Source of the DNA: Papaver somniferum
Taxonomy: Eukaryota > Streptophyta > Magnoliopsida > Ranunculales > Papaveraceae
Direction: 5' to 3'
DNA length: 64,000 nucleotides
Assembly (NCBI RefSeq): GCF_003573695.1
Contig: NC_039358.1
Span: forward strand, 191,184,418-191,248,417
Shown: in pieces, positions 34,260 to 45,476 of the stretch
Layout of the letters: each line of letters starts with the position of its first letter
Position numbering within the stretch: position 1 is the stretch's first letter
The notes under the pieces: generated by a model
Databases searched by the model: none
Told to the model about the DNA's origin: nothing
Seen by the model: the letters and a program-made list of their open reading frames with translations, nothing else
Translations under genes and position numbers: made by a program

Positions 34260-34645
34260 ACGGAGTTGGAGCTGCGGAATTGAATCTGGGGAGTTCAACC
34301 TGAGATGCAGAATTTAACCACGGAGTTGAGCTTCGGAATTGAATCTGCGGAATTGGGCTTCGGAATTGAGTATGCGGATTGAAGCTTCCGAACTGAGTCT
34401 TCGGATTGAGGCTTCGGAATGGGAGTTTGGTAGCGGGCTTGAAGCTTCGGAGTTGAATTGAGCTGCGGATCGGGAATTGATCATCGGAATTTGAGCTTCA
34501 GAGCAGGAGTTGATCATCGGGCTTTGAGCTTCGGAGTAGGAGTTGAGCATCGGAAACTGAGCAGCGGAACTGAAGCTTCGGGGAGGGACTTGAACAACGA
34601 AATTGAGGCTTCGGAGATTTAGCTGCGGGAATGGAGCTTGCATCT
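34260..34645 (-). repeat. Degenerate short repeat encoding Ser-Glu-Ala-Gln-rich frame in the LARD
   Basis: A 12-33-bp unit (CTTCGGAATTGAG and variants) repeats about 15 times. The minus-strand frame 34314-34643 is open through it and gives recurring SEAQ/SEAS blocks (PMINSCSEAQIPMINSRSAA). It is open because the repeat lacks stops in that frame. A coding role in the element is possible but unsupported by any domain. Confidence 0.6.
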
Positions 34646-34874
34646 GCGCATCTGTACCTGCGGTTTCACAGGTGTCAGAAAATTAGTTAAAGATTAATGA
34701 CGCAACTTATGTAACTTCATCTTCTTCGGCTGCGACTTCCATGGTCCAAATTTCTCTGCGTTGCCGGTGCTGCGTGCTTGGAGTAGCTGATGTCTTCTCC
34801 CTGCGGTAAGTAAATATATTAGATTTCTTCCAAACAAGTTACTCATAATATAACGACTTCTCATGTGGTGCGGT

Positions 34875-34975
34875 AACACAATCGTTGTATGTGGCATCGT
34901 GATTCTCTGAACGTCGGGTTTCCATCTGAGCATCGTGATTCTCTGTACGCCGGGTTTCCAACTGAGTGCCCTTCT
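34875..34975. repeat. Short tandem pair, about 42-bp unit
   Basis: CATCGTGATTCTCTG with CGGGTTTCCA and CTGAG following appears twice in a row at about 34893-34972. Confidence 0.6.
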
Positions 34976-35203
34976 ACTTTCTTGTACCGGCGAGGAATCA
35001 AAGCAGTTAGTAGTATCTATCGGTAAATAAAATGGAAAGATATGACATTTTTTAATGAGAGAAACAATATTGGGTGGTGTTGATATCTGATTTTTTTTTT
35101 ATCCAAGTAAATTCTTCACAGAAGTATGAGAAAAAGAAATAGATTCGTCACTGGATAGACTTGATTTGAATAAAATACAGGAGAAATAAATTCTTTAACA
35201 TCT

Positions 35204-35223
35204 CTCCCAGTTTCCTAGCGCCA
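35204..35223 (-). other. Primer binding site of the LARD
   Basis: Minus strand TGGCGCTAGGAAACTGGGAG, three bases from the LTR. TGG start is typical of a tRNA CCA-end complement; the cognate tRNA is not identified. Confidence 0.6.
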
Positions 35224-35226
35224 AAT

Positions 35227-35666
35227 TGTGACTAATGAAAATGCAGTAGCACAAACAAATTTGATTTAATGGTTAAAATGAAATCAATGAAATGATAAGT
35301 GAAATATAAGAAGAATGGGGTGAGCGATATTAAATGTTGACACCAGATTTAAAGTGGTTCGGCATACTCAGGCCTACGTCCACGGGTTAGTGATTTTATT
35401 ATGTATATGAAGAGCCTCCATTAATGAGGAGCTCTGCAAGTGAAGAGGTAAGTAAAGAGGTCTAACCGATGAGAAGAGAGGAATCCCTTTCTCTGACCTA
35501 ATATCTTCCTTTATAAAGGAAAGAGATACAAAGCTATTTACTAAAATATCCCTAGCTTAATAATTAAGCTAACATAAGAAAGATGTAGTGTATGTTGATG
35601 TGAAATTGTATGTTGTTGATGCCTTAATCAATTTCCACGTGTTGATGCTTATATTTTGTATCTACA
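35227..35666 (-). repeat. 5' LTR of the LARD (minus orientation)
   Basis: 440 bp, about 98% identical by eye to 29049-29488. The palindromic TATA-like box is at 35508-35519. Confidence 0.88.
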
Positions 35667-35671
35667 AGGTT

Positions 35672-36850
35672 CTTAACCGATAAATACACACAACAGAAGA
35701 ATGATGGGATTGATTGGGGTTTTCGAGTTCGAGACAGACGTGTGTTTACTGGTTGTATTCATGGTGGAATTTCGATGCTGGTTCAACAACAGAAATTGCA
35801 GCTACTGGGTGCAGAGAAGTACAGTTGATGGCTGGTGATTGGCAGCGTCAAAAGCTGGATGTTTATGTTAGCTGAAGTGGTTTTCATATGGTCTGAATTG
35901 GGAGCTTTGTCGGAATTCAGCTGAAGGTGTCATAAGACATCATAGATGAGAATGAAGAAGTAAGTAAAACTGAGTCAGTGTTGCTGCCATTGTAGTATGG
36001 TTGTTCTTGCGAGATGGGGTTAGGTGTTGGTCGTTGTTTTGTAAAGAGTTTCGGCTGAAGTTGGAACCGCGTGGTGCTACTATTGGACTGGGCTTTTTGG
36101 TCAGATGCTACTTGGATGTCAATTCTCAACGTCTTGGCTACACTATATATTCTTCACTCGAGGAGAACAGAAGGGGGCTGGCGCGGCAGAGAGCCGTGAA
36201 CAGCAGCTAGGGTTTGAGAGTTTTGATTTTCCATTTTCGTTTTTGCTTAGCTAGTTTTGATTTTGAATATGTTTATGGCTTTTGAGAAAGCCATGTTAGG
36301 GTTTAGGTGGAAATCAATTTTATTGTGAAAATTCTACATTATATTACGGCACGGGAATAATTTTTATTTAGCTATGCATTTTCCGACATATTGTATATAT
36401 AATTTGAGTCCAAATTAGAGAGTTGAGGCTAAAAGCTGAACAAAGCTCAAATTCTAGAGCTTTTGGCCCCACTTGAGAGAATATAGACCAATGATAATTT
36501 TGGATTTTGAGATCTTTTCGGTGTTTTTTGCCGCACAGGAAATGGGGTAGGTGAACAATACCTAAATTTAGATAAGTTTTTCTCTGATTTCCAGATTTTA
36601 ATTTTATTCTCTTCTATTCTTTCTGCGATTCTGTTTGCCTGATTATATTCTCCTTCTCAATCCCATAAACGAGAGTGGAGGCATATACCATGAAAGTAAA
36701 ACCCTAATCCCATTCGTTTTAACAGCACAAAGAAACGTCTGTTGCGTCTTTTCTTCTCCCTTTTCTTCTTCTTTCGCTTTTGCAACAACATACAAAGATT
36801 ATTAACCTATTTTTATATTTACCTTAGATTCTTCTTTGTTTTCTTTTTAG
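35672..36850. other. Right flank of the LARD, no supported gene
   Basis: G/T-rich to about 36220 (similar composition to 11.3-12.7 kb), then AT-rich with CTTCTTTCGCTTTTG pyrimidine runs before the exon-like sequence at 36851. The plus-strand frame 36001-36210 and the minus-strand frame 35917-36129 overlap and neither resembles a known protein. Confidence 0.5.
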
Positions 36851-37020
36851 GAACATGCTATGAAAAAAGAGGAGCTTCTTGATTCGCAGATCAATGGGCG
36901 TGAAGTCTGTGAGGATGAAAAAGTGGTAAGCCATTAATTCTTTGTTCTAGGTTTTTTCTGAAACAGATCCCATAAAATTCGTGGAATAGAATCAACACAG
37001 GTAAGTATTTTTTCCGTGTT

Positions 37021-37164
37021 AATAGTAACTCACTGACTCAATTCATGATTTTGTTTCTTTATTTGATTCTTAGGGTTGTATGATTTCGTGTTAATAGTAA
37101 CTCACCGACTCAATTCATGATTTTGTTTCTTTATTTGATTCTTATGGTTGTATGATTTCGTGTT
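37021..37164. repeat. 72-bp tandem duplication
   Basis: AATAGTAACTCAC...TATGATTTCGTGTT occurs at 37021 and 37093 with only two or three differences; a partial third copy follows. It lies within an intron-like stretch. Confidence 0.85.
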
Positions 37165-38476
37165 AATATGATTTGTTTCTTTATTTGATTTTTTCTTTCC
37201 CGTTTATATGATTTCATGGTTAAATATCGTGACTGATGAGAAGGTACAAGCAAGTACCATTTTACCTAAAACTGGTACTCTCAACTTTAAAGGCTTAGAT
37301 TTTTCTGAAGGTTAATAACGTTTTTTGCAGCAAATATAAACACCCTAATCCTAAAAGTAAAAGTGAACCAGTTCGGAAACCTGGATTCCTTCTGATAAGT
37401 CATAGGATTAGATACTTAAAACTCAGCTTCTAATTCATCTTCTTTTCTCTCTTTCCAGAACAAAATGTCTATCTTCATGCCTAATATCATGGAGAAAGAT
37501 GCTATCGAGGATGTCGGGAAGGGGTTGATTGGTATATTAGAATACTCAATTGTTGATGTACGAATTCCTTTGACCTCACTCTCATTTTGATATTCGTTAG
37601 ATCTTAGTACTCACATTTATTCATTTTTGTCTTTCTTTGCAGAACTGTGTATGTTGATGCCTAATATCATGGAGAAATATACTTTTGATGTCGTATACGA
37701 GCGAGATGTTGATTATTAATTTTTCTATACTTTTAGGACTGCAGGAAGGTGATGGTAGTCTGCCTCAAGTGAGTGGCGTATTGATGGTACTGCCTTTACG
37801 TATTACTTGATATGCAATCATCGATTGTCTTGGATACAATAAAATTGTTCTTTAGTTGGTAGGGTTTAGATCATGTGGATGTGGCTCTTAAGAAACTTTT
37901 GCATGGGGTAAATGGTGTTCTCCGTCGTAATACAGTCATGGCAATGTGTTTCTCTTTTTCTTAATGTTATATGTGTATTGCATGGTTTGGATTTATGACA
38001 GGGAAACTGAAAATTTGTGGGCTACCAGAAGAACAGTTCTGCGAGCAAGCATTTGCTCGTTGTGCTAGGGAAATCATACGAAGCAAGGTTTGTTGTACTT
38101 TGATGGTAATGAATTTTGATTTGATTTTGTAAAACATAGTTTCTGCAATGAGGATTAAATGTGCCTTTCGCAATTATGAATCACCATCTAAAGTATATTT
38201 GATGGTGTCACAGGTGTGAGTGTGACGAGACTGAGCATGGCCTTCTGTGGTACCACGAGATGGGAGTATAGACCACGTAGAAATTATGTAAGTAGATATT
38301 TGCACATAATGAAATGTGGTCCTTAGATTCTTACTAATTAATACTATTGCGAGGTCTTTAACCATTCAATAATTTTTTATCATGAAAATTGAAATATACT
38401 GGAAACTTGAATTGTGTGGAACGTTACCTCTACTTGCAGGGTTCTCCTCTAATTTGAGTAAATACATGATTTGCTT

Positions 38477-38584
38477 CTATGTTCGTTGTATTTTTGCTGA
38501 AATGTAAACATTGAAGCATCTGTCTGCTTTCTATGTTCATTGTATTTTTGCTGAAATGAAAACATTGAAGCATCTGTCTGCTTT
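38477..38584. repeat. 54-bp tandem duplication
   Basis: CTATGTTCGTTGTATTTTTG at 38477 recurs at 38531 (one base different), and the copies share ACATTGAAGCATCTGTCTGC. Non-coding. Confidence 0.85.
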
Positions 38585-39067
38585 CTGATTTTTGGATTTT
38601 TGGTAATGCAGTTCTAGATTTTTAATTTATCTCACCGCGGTGTAACTTTGCAGGCGAGGAGTAATTTCTATGAACCAAATGGTAAACGTGGTGAACAAAA
38701 GTGAGAGACATAGTAAGTGCCAGCCCTTGAAAATGCTAATCTTTCATTTTCAGATTACAGATTACTTCTTGCAGTTGTAACATTTTTTTTCCGTTTTGAT
38801 TGAAAATAGTGATGGGGAAAGCGAAGGTGACAAGCGTGATGACGATGAATAAGGATCAATAGGCGGAGATTCGACACCATAGTCTTCAAGAGAATAAATA
38901 AACAAATGTCTTCTGGTGATCACATGAACATGGTTCACGTTTCAAATGATGTCGTCTTTTCTGTTGAAAAATGTGGCACAAACTATCCCTTGGATTAAAG
39001 GGCTGAAACTAAAGTAGTTACATTAATGGTGATTTGTAGTTCATTTTTTTCAAATCTTACCACGAGT

Positions 39068-39460
39068 GAGTTGGGGGAGTTTGACGTATTTTGGATCTTA
39101 GGGATTTTGAGGGAGTATAGAGAATTTGAGAGAGTTTGGTGTTTTGATGTAGGGAGTTTGAGAGACTCTCCCAAAATCTCTATTCTTTTGGGAGATTTGG
39201 AGTGAGGCAAAAATGTACTGTAAACTCCCCAGAACTCCTCAAAAAAGCCCAACTCCGTAGCATTCTAATTTTTACCACTAACAGGGAGTTTAAGAGTTTC
39301 TTTCAAACTCCTCCACGACTAGCGGGGTTGTCTAGGGAGTTTGGGAGACTCTTCTAAACTCTCCCACGACTAACGGGGTTGTCTAGGGAGTTTGAGAGAC
39401 TCTTTGAAACTCCCCACGACTAACAGGAAAAAACTCAACTACACCAAACTCCCCCAACTC
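39068..39460. mobile_element. MITE-like inverted-repeat element, 393 bp
   Basis: A perfect 16-bp terminal inverted repeat GAGTTGGGGGAGTTTG (39068-39083) and its complement (39445-39460) bracket sequence full of GGGAGTTTGAGAGACTC / CAAACTCC words on both strands, so the whole region can fold. CACGACTAACGGGGTTGTCT recurs inside. No coding capacity. The true ends may lie slightly outside (AGGGTGTTAGT complement at 39470-39482); I found no clear target duplication. Confidence 0.6.
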
Positions 39461-39678
39461 CCTTGAAGACTAACACCCTGTTAATGATCTGGATATCATC
39501 ATTTTGAATAATTCAGGTGGCATAGATTATTATCAATTATCAAATTATTTTCTTCAGTCTCTTCTCTTAAACTTATTACCATGTTCTTCATGCTAAATTT
39601 ACCATGTTCTTTTTTAAATAGGTTGCATATTCAATGATGACAGAATAAAAACGACAACCCTTTCTGTTATAAGCTTAA

Positions 39679-39707
39679 GCCCGTGCAAAGCACGGGCGAG
39701 ACACTAG
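39679..39707 (+). other. Helitron-type 3' terminus (hairpin plus CTAG)
   Basis: GCCCGTGCAAAGCACGGGC (39679-39697) is an 8-bp stem with a 3-base loop. It is followed after six bases by CTAG (39704-39707) and then a T. A GC-rich hairpin 5-10 bases before CTRR next to T is the classic Helitron 3' end, and CCCGTGC..GCACGGG hairpins are common in plant Helitrons. It terminates a plus-oriented element that would include 36.8-39.7 kb. I could not fix its 5' TC end; TCTACATTATATTAC near 36328 is a candidate but lacks the expected preceding A. No RepHel is present, so it is non-autonomous. Confidence 0.65.
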
Positions 39708-40329
39708 TGAATATTAAATATAATATGTATTAATATCAAGTTTACCCTTCTTATCGTTGCAAAATTAAAGGGAAACCCAATAGATATTTTTATTTTTCAC
39801 TTCGCAAATCCTTTCCAGCATTTTCCGCATTAACATCCTCCCATACTGTGTCTCTCCTTTTTCGAGTTGTATCCTCGAGCCAGCAATGAAATTATATCGA
39901 AAATAATTTTTACATATTTTGTCCAAAGAAAATAATATTATTTGATATATTTTTTAGTTTAAAAAGATATCTTATCGATCTTTTAAAATGGTATTACCTT
40001 TTTGCATCTTCCTTATTTTAGTGAAGGATGTTAGGATGTTCATGGACAATAGGAACCTACTAGTGAAGGATGTTAGGATGTCGAGGGTGAAAGAGTATGC
40101 TTGACGGATTGTGTCGGGAAAGGGTCTCATGAGTGAGAAAAAAAATGTCATACTCAAGGATTGAACATATTCCGGAGCCGAGGATGGCTCCAAATTAATT
40201 TGGTGGTATTATAGTAGTCCGACTCGGAGGGTAGGATTCGTCAAATGGAATATAGGTAATGTTTTGTCCTTTCCTAACATCGAGACCTTTTCAGCATAAT
40301 TGGCTTCACATTTGGCGAAAAATATCTAT

Positions 40330-40484
40330 AGTTAAGCATGCTCAGTACTGAGTAATCCTGGAATAGGTGACCTCCTGAGAAGCTGCTGCTAGATGACCGC
40401 AATGGTGGCCATTAAAAACCCTGTACTGTCAGATGAACGCAGTGGCTAAGTGAGGACATTATCGGTAGCGGGTCAGCCATTACA
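40330..40484 (+). repeat. 5S-rRNA-derived Cassandra-like TRIM fragment
   Basis: AGTTAAGCATGCTCAGTACT, then CTGGAATAGGTGACCTCCTG, then AGAAG matches the 3' half of plant 5S rRNA (AGTTAAGCGTGCTTGG..., ...ATGGGTGACCTCCTGGGAAG), including the box-C region. Further on, AAGTGAGGACATTATCG and GCGGGTCAGCCATTACA resemble the end of a Cassandra LTR, which carries a 5S sequence and ends GGGTCGG..GTTACA. It is diverged and lacks the 5S 5' half, so it is not a working 5S gene. Confidence 0.6.
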
Positions 40485-40499
40485 TTCTACTACATTACG

Positions 40500-42129
40500 C
40501 TTCCAAATGTGAGGTTATTCGTTGCATAAAAAAAATCATGATTAGTTAGTAAGTCAATTCGTTAAGTACTTAACCTAATAACAATACACTCTACTAACAA
40601 TAAACTCTGTTATCCATCATTATTGAATAAAAATAATGTGAAACCATTTATCAAGAAATACGTGAGACGATGCGAAATTACTCACTGGGCACCAATACTT
40701 GCCACCGTCATTATGACCCACTTATATAATTATTAACAAATCTAACTAAGTTTGGTATTGCGTTTTTCTTTCAAAAAAAAAGTACTTTGAAAATATATTT
40801 ATAGCAATATTTTTTCATCATAGTGTTTAGCAAAGAATTCATAAAGTGTTCTTTATGCAAAATACTTCGAAAAATCTATAATTTTAAAAGTGGAGAGAAG
40901 GAGCTTTTAAAAGCTTCAAAAGCAAATGTTATAGTTCACCCTAATATCATATTTTATTTTCCAATTTTGGCTCATCTTTTTTTTTTATAACTGACAACAA
41001 TTATCCTTGAATCTATATATCACCAATTTTTATTCATTATATTTTATTCTTTAAAGATAATTATTTTTTATTTTCAAATTATATTTATGTTATACTTTAT
41101 CACTGAAATATACTTTTATCAACAATAAATATTAAGCAATTATTGATTTTTAAAAAGTGGTTAAGAAAAATAATACTCTTTAGTAATAATACTAATTAGT
41201 AAATTTAATATTACATATATGTCTGCTTTTGTCATTTTCTCACTAACTATAGCTAAACCTGATATTTCCCATTAGAATAAATTTTAGCTTTAGTTTATAA
41301 TTTCCGACCATTCAATTGTTTTTTTCTACAGAACTCGGCACAGTAACGTACATCGGCAACCATTCAATTGTTTTTTTTACATAGGTCGGCCCAGTAACGT
41401 ACATCGGAAAAGCACTTTTGTAAAGCTCGCAGCAATACCAAACTAATCTTGAGTATAAAAAATATATTTATTATCATCATTAGTAGAATAATTTATATAT
41501 TATCATTTTTAATTTAACATTTAATAAAATATTGTCATGGAAAATTAATAGAGTATTTATTATGAAGAATCATGGAACCTTAATGACATGATAAATTTTG
41601 TCCGTTAGATGCATTTTAAATCCCAATCACAACCATCACTTATGATAAACGATTACATCCCTAGATTTATCTCATGTGACGACAAATCTGAACCACAACT
41701 TACACAGGAAAAATTATCCAAATTGTGCTTTATATTCTTGATGATAATAATAAGAAAGTGAAGTAGCCAATATTTCTTAATGGGATTGCATAAATAAAAC
41801 ATAAACTGTTCCACTATATGAGTTACCGGAAGATCCAGGTATAGATGGTGGATTTTCAACAAAGGGAAAAACCGTAAAATCATGAGGCATGTTTTTGACA
41901 CGACTTTCAAGCATGCAACGATTGAGAGCAATAACTCCTTCAGGAGGCCGGTGACACTCACTGTTCCCTGACTATGTAGAGTGTCCGTGTATAGACTCAG
42001 GCGGTCCTCCATACATGAAATGTTGAGAGGGCAAAATGTCTTCGGGACATTGGCAACACTCGCTGATTCACTGAATATACGCAAGAGATTAATTTGTATG
42101 TCATATTCACCACAGAATTCCTAGAAAAT
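40500..42129. other. AT-rich non-coding DNA
   Basis: Long A/T runs, no supported gene. A block at about 41640-41740 (GACAAATCTGAACCAC, TTACACAGG, CAAATTGTG) is related to 49260-49330 near the other side of the plus-strand LINE. The pair TTCAATTGTTTTTT with CAGTAACGTACATCGG occurs twice at about 41310-41410. Confidence 0.5.
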
Positions 42130-42480
42130 AATCTATCTTATCTTATTACTCCTATTTCATGATCTAAATGGTAATAGAAAAATGTATTACTCCGATTTCA
42201 TGATCGAATCCACGGCTGATCTCATGAAATGGTAATAGAGATTACTCCAATTTCATGGTCGAACCCACGACTGGTCTCATGAAAAGGTAATATCACCACT
42301 TGTTTTATTACTTCGATTTCATGGTCGAATCTACGATCCCATGAAATGGTAATACCTATTTTATTATTCCGAATTCATGGTCGAATCCACAACTGATCCT
42401 ATGAATTGATAATAAAAACTACTCATTTTATTACTCAGTTTCATGAATTATTCTCCACTAAATTCCACGAATTAGTAATA
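42130..42480. repeat. Tandem-like array of TTTCATG...CATGAAA units
   Basis: About six units of 55-65 bp built from TTACTCCGATTTCATGGTCG, AATC(C/T)ACGACTGATC and CATGAAATGGTAATA. Each carries an inverted TTTCATG/CATGAAA pair and starts and ends with TTACT/AGTAA-like words. Units diverge to the right. Confidence 0.75.
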
Positions 42481-42649
42481 AATATTCAACAACTGGGCAT
42501 CTGGACCATCACTGAGTAAGCCCCATAAAAATGGTGCAAGTGTACTCGACAATGATGCGCAACTGAGCACCCGGATGCACGAACGAGCATCCAAAAACAT
42601 GAAACAATGGGGAATCCTACACAAAACAGGAGAGAAAAAATAATAATAA

Positions 42650-43690
42650 AATAATGGAGAAGCGCCCATGGGCTGGGCCCACCGGCCGGCCGGCCGTGGC
42701 CGGTCCCATGCTTCCTGCATTATTTTTCCTTATTTTCGTTGTTTTCACAAATTCATGAAGACTTCTCCATCTTGGCAAAATTCTTAATTTGTGCAAAACT
42801 CGTGAGTTCTCCATAACTTGGTGGATTCACCAAATAAATTATAAAAAATAAGGAGAGGTGTGCGGGACCGGGCAACCCAGCCGGCCGGCCATGCGCAATC
42901 CCTGGCCGGTCCCACACCTCACAATCCTTAGCTTTTTTATAATTAAACTCCTTGTTTCAACAAAAAACTCGTGGATTCTCCATATCTTCATGGATTCTCC
43001 ATATCTTCAAGGACTCTCCATAACTTCAAGGATTCATGAAAAATAATAATAAAATAGGGAAAGGTGTGCGGGACCGGGCAACTTGGCCAGCCAGCCATGC
43101 CCTAGCCGTGGTCGGTCCCACACCTTGCAATCCCTAATTTTTCATAATTATTATTTCCCTCAACTCATGAAACCCTGGGTTTGGGCAAAATTCATGATTT
43201 CTCCATATTTTCTCAAATGTTGCTCGAATCACGAAAAACCAAAAGCCAACATGGTCACACGGCCGACTAGCCTCTCACGACAATTTTAAATATTAATTTT
43301 TTTTTTTTAATATTCTCAAAATATTGATGAATTGAGCATACATGCTCATTCCACCAAAAATCGAGAATTCTCAGTCAAGATGAAACTCTTCTGAAAATTC
43401 ACGATATTGCTCAAACGCGCATCAGAAAATAATGAAACTCTCGGTATGGAAACACGGATATCATGGAAACATGTGCATGCCTCCATGACCGACCAAGTCG
43501 TTCCTAGGGCTTGCACGAATCCGGTCCCACACGTTTTCGCAATTCTGACCTAATTTGCTCAATTGCTCATACTGGGCCCGAACTCTCTCCAACCAACTGG
43601 AGAATCCTCCAAACGACCAACAATCGGTCACGTGACCACCAAGAGCCGGTCCCATGCCCTCTTGGTCGGTCCCCATCTCTCATACCTAGG
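42650..43690. repeat. GC-rich palindromic repeat blocks (CCGGCCGG / GCCGGTCCCA)
   Basis: Blocks at 42660-42712, 42862-42920 and 43065-43125 each carry an inverted pair of GTGTGCGGGACCGG and CCGGTCCCACACC (the first block is shorter) around a CCGGCCGGCC core, spaced about 200 bp. Further GCCGGTCCCATGC-like words lie near 43540 and 43650. Between them are TTCATGGATTCTCCATA words. In an AT-rich region these are strong stem-formers. Confidence 0.75.
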
Positions 43691-44039
43691 TTTTACACTT
43701 AATGTTGAACCCAACAATATTTTCAGTAAATGGTGAATCCACCATTTATTCATGATTTCACACCAACTCTCAAACTGAGAATCTTGGTGCGTGCTCACTC
43801 GAGCACTGGGCACCAGATGGACGCTCATCATCCCATGTGGTCGATCCTCTTCACTCATGATCAATTTTTCACCAATTCCTCAATTGATGGAGGATTGATC
43901 GAAAATTAGGGTTTTGAACAAACGCTCTGTGAAACCATCATTCTGAGCACTCTTCAAACACTAATAAATTTATGTTGATCCAGCAATCGACATCTAAATT
44001 AATTACGTAATATTCGGTAATCTACCAATATTTTAATTA

Positions 44040-44410
44040 ATATTTTATTGGGTCACGACACCAGTAAATAATTCGTTGAATCGAGCAATACTTGCTCAAT
44101 CGCCCGAATATTAGTCAATATTCAGCAATTCATCAGTAATTTGTCGAATTGAGAAATACTTGGTCAGTTGCACGTCAGATTATCAAAATCATTAATTTGG
44201 TGAATTGAGCAATACTTGATCAGTTGCCCATTAAATTCTTAATATTCGTAATTTGCAGAGTTGAACAATACTTGCTCAGTTGTCCATCAAATTCTCAATA
44301 ATCATTAATTTGGTGAATTGAGCAATACTTGCTCAGTTGCTCATCAAATTCTCGTAATTCGCAGAATCGAGCAATACTTGCTCAATCGCTCGTCAGTAAT
44401 TCATCATACT
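44040..44410. repeat. GAGCAATACTTGCTCA repeat array
   Basis: Seven or so copies of TTGAGCAATACTTGCTCAGTTGCNCATCAAATTCT-like units (split here: TTGAGCAATACTTGCTCA, then TTGCCCATC, then AATTC) spaced 60-75 bp. GAGCAATACTTGCTC is itself a palindrome. Confidence 0.8.
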
Positions 44411-44780
44411 GACATCTCTTCAGAGAACTACATGTTCGACCCATGAATCACTGAGCATTCATCATTCATGCTCGATTCAACGAAACTCAGACTCATTGTC
44501 AACAATTGACTAATCAAAACACGTCTGCTCTGCAGACTCCACGACTTGTGAGACAGCAATCACGTCACAAATGGGGGGATATCACGTACGGTTTTGGTCT
44601 GCCGGTCTACGGCACGTGGATTCATCCACAACGAGAAATGTGCGTAAGTCGTGTAAACGGTTGAAGGAGTTATCAAAGTAGTGGGTGCACGATCAGAAGT
44701 CTCCACATGACATGGAACTGACTTTACCACGATCTCCCACTTTCCCACTCTTTCACTCAAGGTGTTCACGACTCTGACAA

Positions 44781-44790
44781 TATAAATAAG
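44781..44790 (+). promoter_or_regulatory. TATA box in putative LTR U3/R
   Basis: TATAAATAAG follows the repeat-rich 42.1-44.7 kb block and precedes a C/A-rich segment (AACACACCCACAATCC, CCTCCTACAGATCAACC). The order of repeats, TATA and CA-rich leader resembles the U3-R-U5 of a large LTR. The LTR ends were not identified, so the promoter call is tentative. Confidence 0.4.
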
Positions 44791-45462
44791 TCTCTGAAAC
44801 CATGATTGAAAAGACAGACTCTCGTCTACATAGAATTTCTCGAGCTATCACTCTCAGGAATTCATCAATCCACCAGAACTTATTCGAACTCAACAGTTCA
44901 CCAATACTGTAGAAACCTTCAACACACCCACAATCCTCGATCATCACTGATCCCACACAATTCTCAGCTTCCCTCCTACAGATCAACCCATGTCCCTCTT
45001 TGCGTCCGAGTTGATTCTGGAACGGCCATTGTCTTGGTTTAGGCCGGAGTCATACAGATTGATTTCCCGAATCTAAGCACCCCCTTTGCAGCGGTGCATC
45101 TGTGTGAGGATTAACATTTTGCCCGGATGAGGAGTCTCGACATCACGCTCGTCTCTCCATTTCCCCAAAAAACGGCGAACCGTTTTTCCCCATCCACACC
45201 AGGTCTCTCTTGTACTTGTTCCTTAGATTATGGTTATTTATGTGTGTATAGGGCTTAATCCATGTCGTAACTAATATCTACTGATATTATTAAATTAGTG
45301 ATTCATTTGATCTCCTCCACCGCTTCCACAACCTACTATCGCAACTAATATCTATTGATATTGTTTATGTTTTTATCTAAATTATTTATTAATAGAAATA
45401 CAAATTTATTAATTTAATTAAGAGAATTTTTTTTTATTTATTTATATAAAAAAGGGTTTTAC
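44791..45462. other. Possible LTR R-U5 remainder and AT-rich host DNA
   Basis: 44791-45200 is C-rich with no frame of interest; 45200-45462 is AT-rich and becomes the LINE target site. No gene seen. Confidence 0.45.
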
Positions 45463-45476
45463 ACATTGTTGGTGGG

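Larger units (their letters stand above)
29049..35666 (-). mobile_element. Non-autonomous LTR retrotransposon (LARD), minus orientation
   Basis: Two direct repeats of 440 bp (29049-29488 and 35227-35666) start TGTGACTAATG and end GTATCTACA. They are flanked by a 5-bp target duplication AGGTT (29044-29048, 35667-35671). Just inside the right LTR the minus strand reads TGGCGCTAGGAAACTGGGAG (PBS), and just inside the left LTR it reads GAAAAGGGGCAAAT (polypurine tract). Transcription therefore runs right to left. The 5.7-kb interior has no gag, protease, integrase or reverse transcriptase on either strand, which fits a LARD mobilised in trans. I count about seven mismatches between the LTRs, so it is older than the 14.45-kb Copia element. 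Confidence 0.85.
36851..38852 (+). pseudogene. Multi-exon gene fragments of unknown family, possibly Helitron-captured
   Basis: Several exon-like blocks with splice signals lie in order. TTTTTAG then ATG 36860 (MKKEELLDSQINGREVCEDE) ends at GTAAGC, 36925. TTTCCAG then 37459 (NKMSIFMPNIMEKDAIEDVG) ends in phase 1. TTTGCAG then LCMLMPNIMEKYTFDVVYER is in phase and a diverged copy of the previous exon, but reaches TAA near 37717. Near 38000-38087 GKLKICGLPEEQFCEQAFAR, CAREIIRSK lies between ACAG and GTTTGT. About 38215-38290 gives SVTRLSMAFCGTTRWEYRP. A last acidic piece (DGESEGDKRDDDE) ends with TAA at 38850. I do not recognise the protein. The stop in the third block and the Helitron-type end at 39707 suggest captured, decayed exons rather than a working gene. 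Confidence 0.35.

Noticed and set aside
40330..40484. Functional 5S rRNA gene
   Set aside because: The 5' half is missing, several conserved bases differ, and no tandem copies follow.
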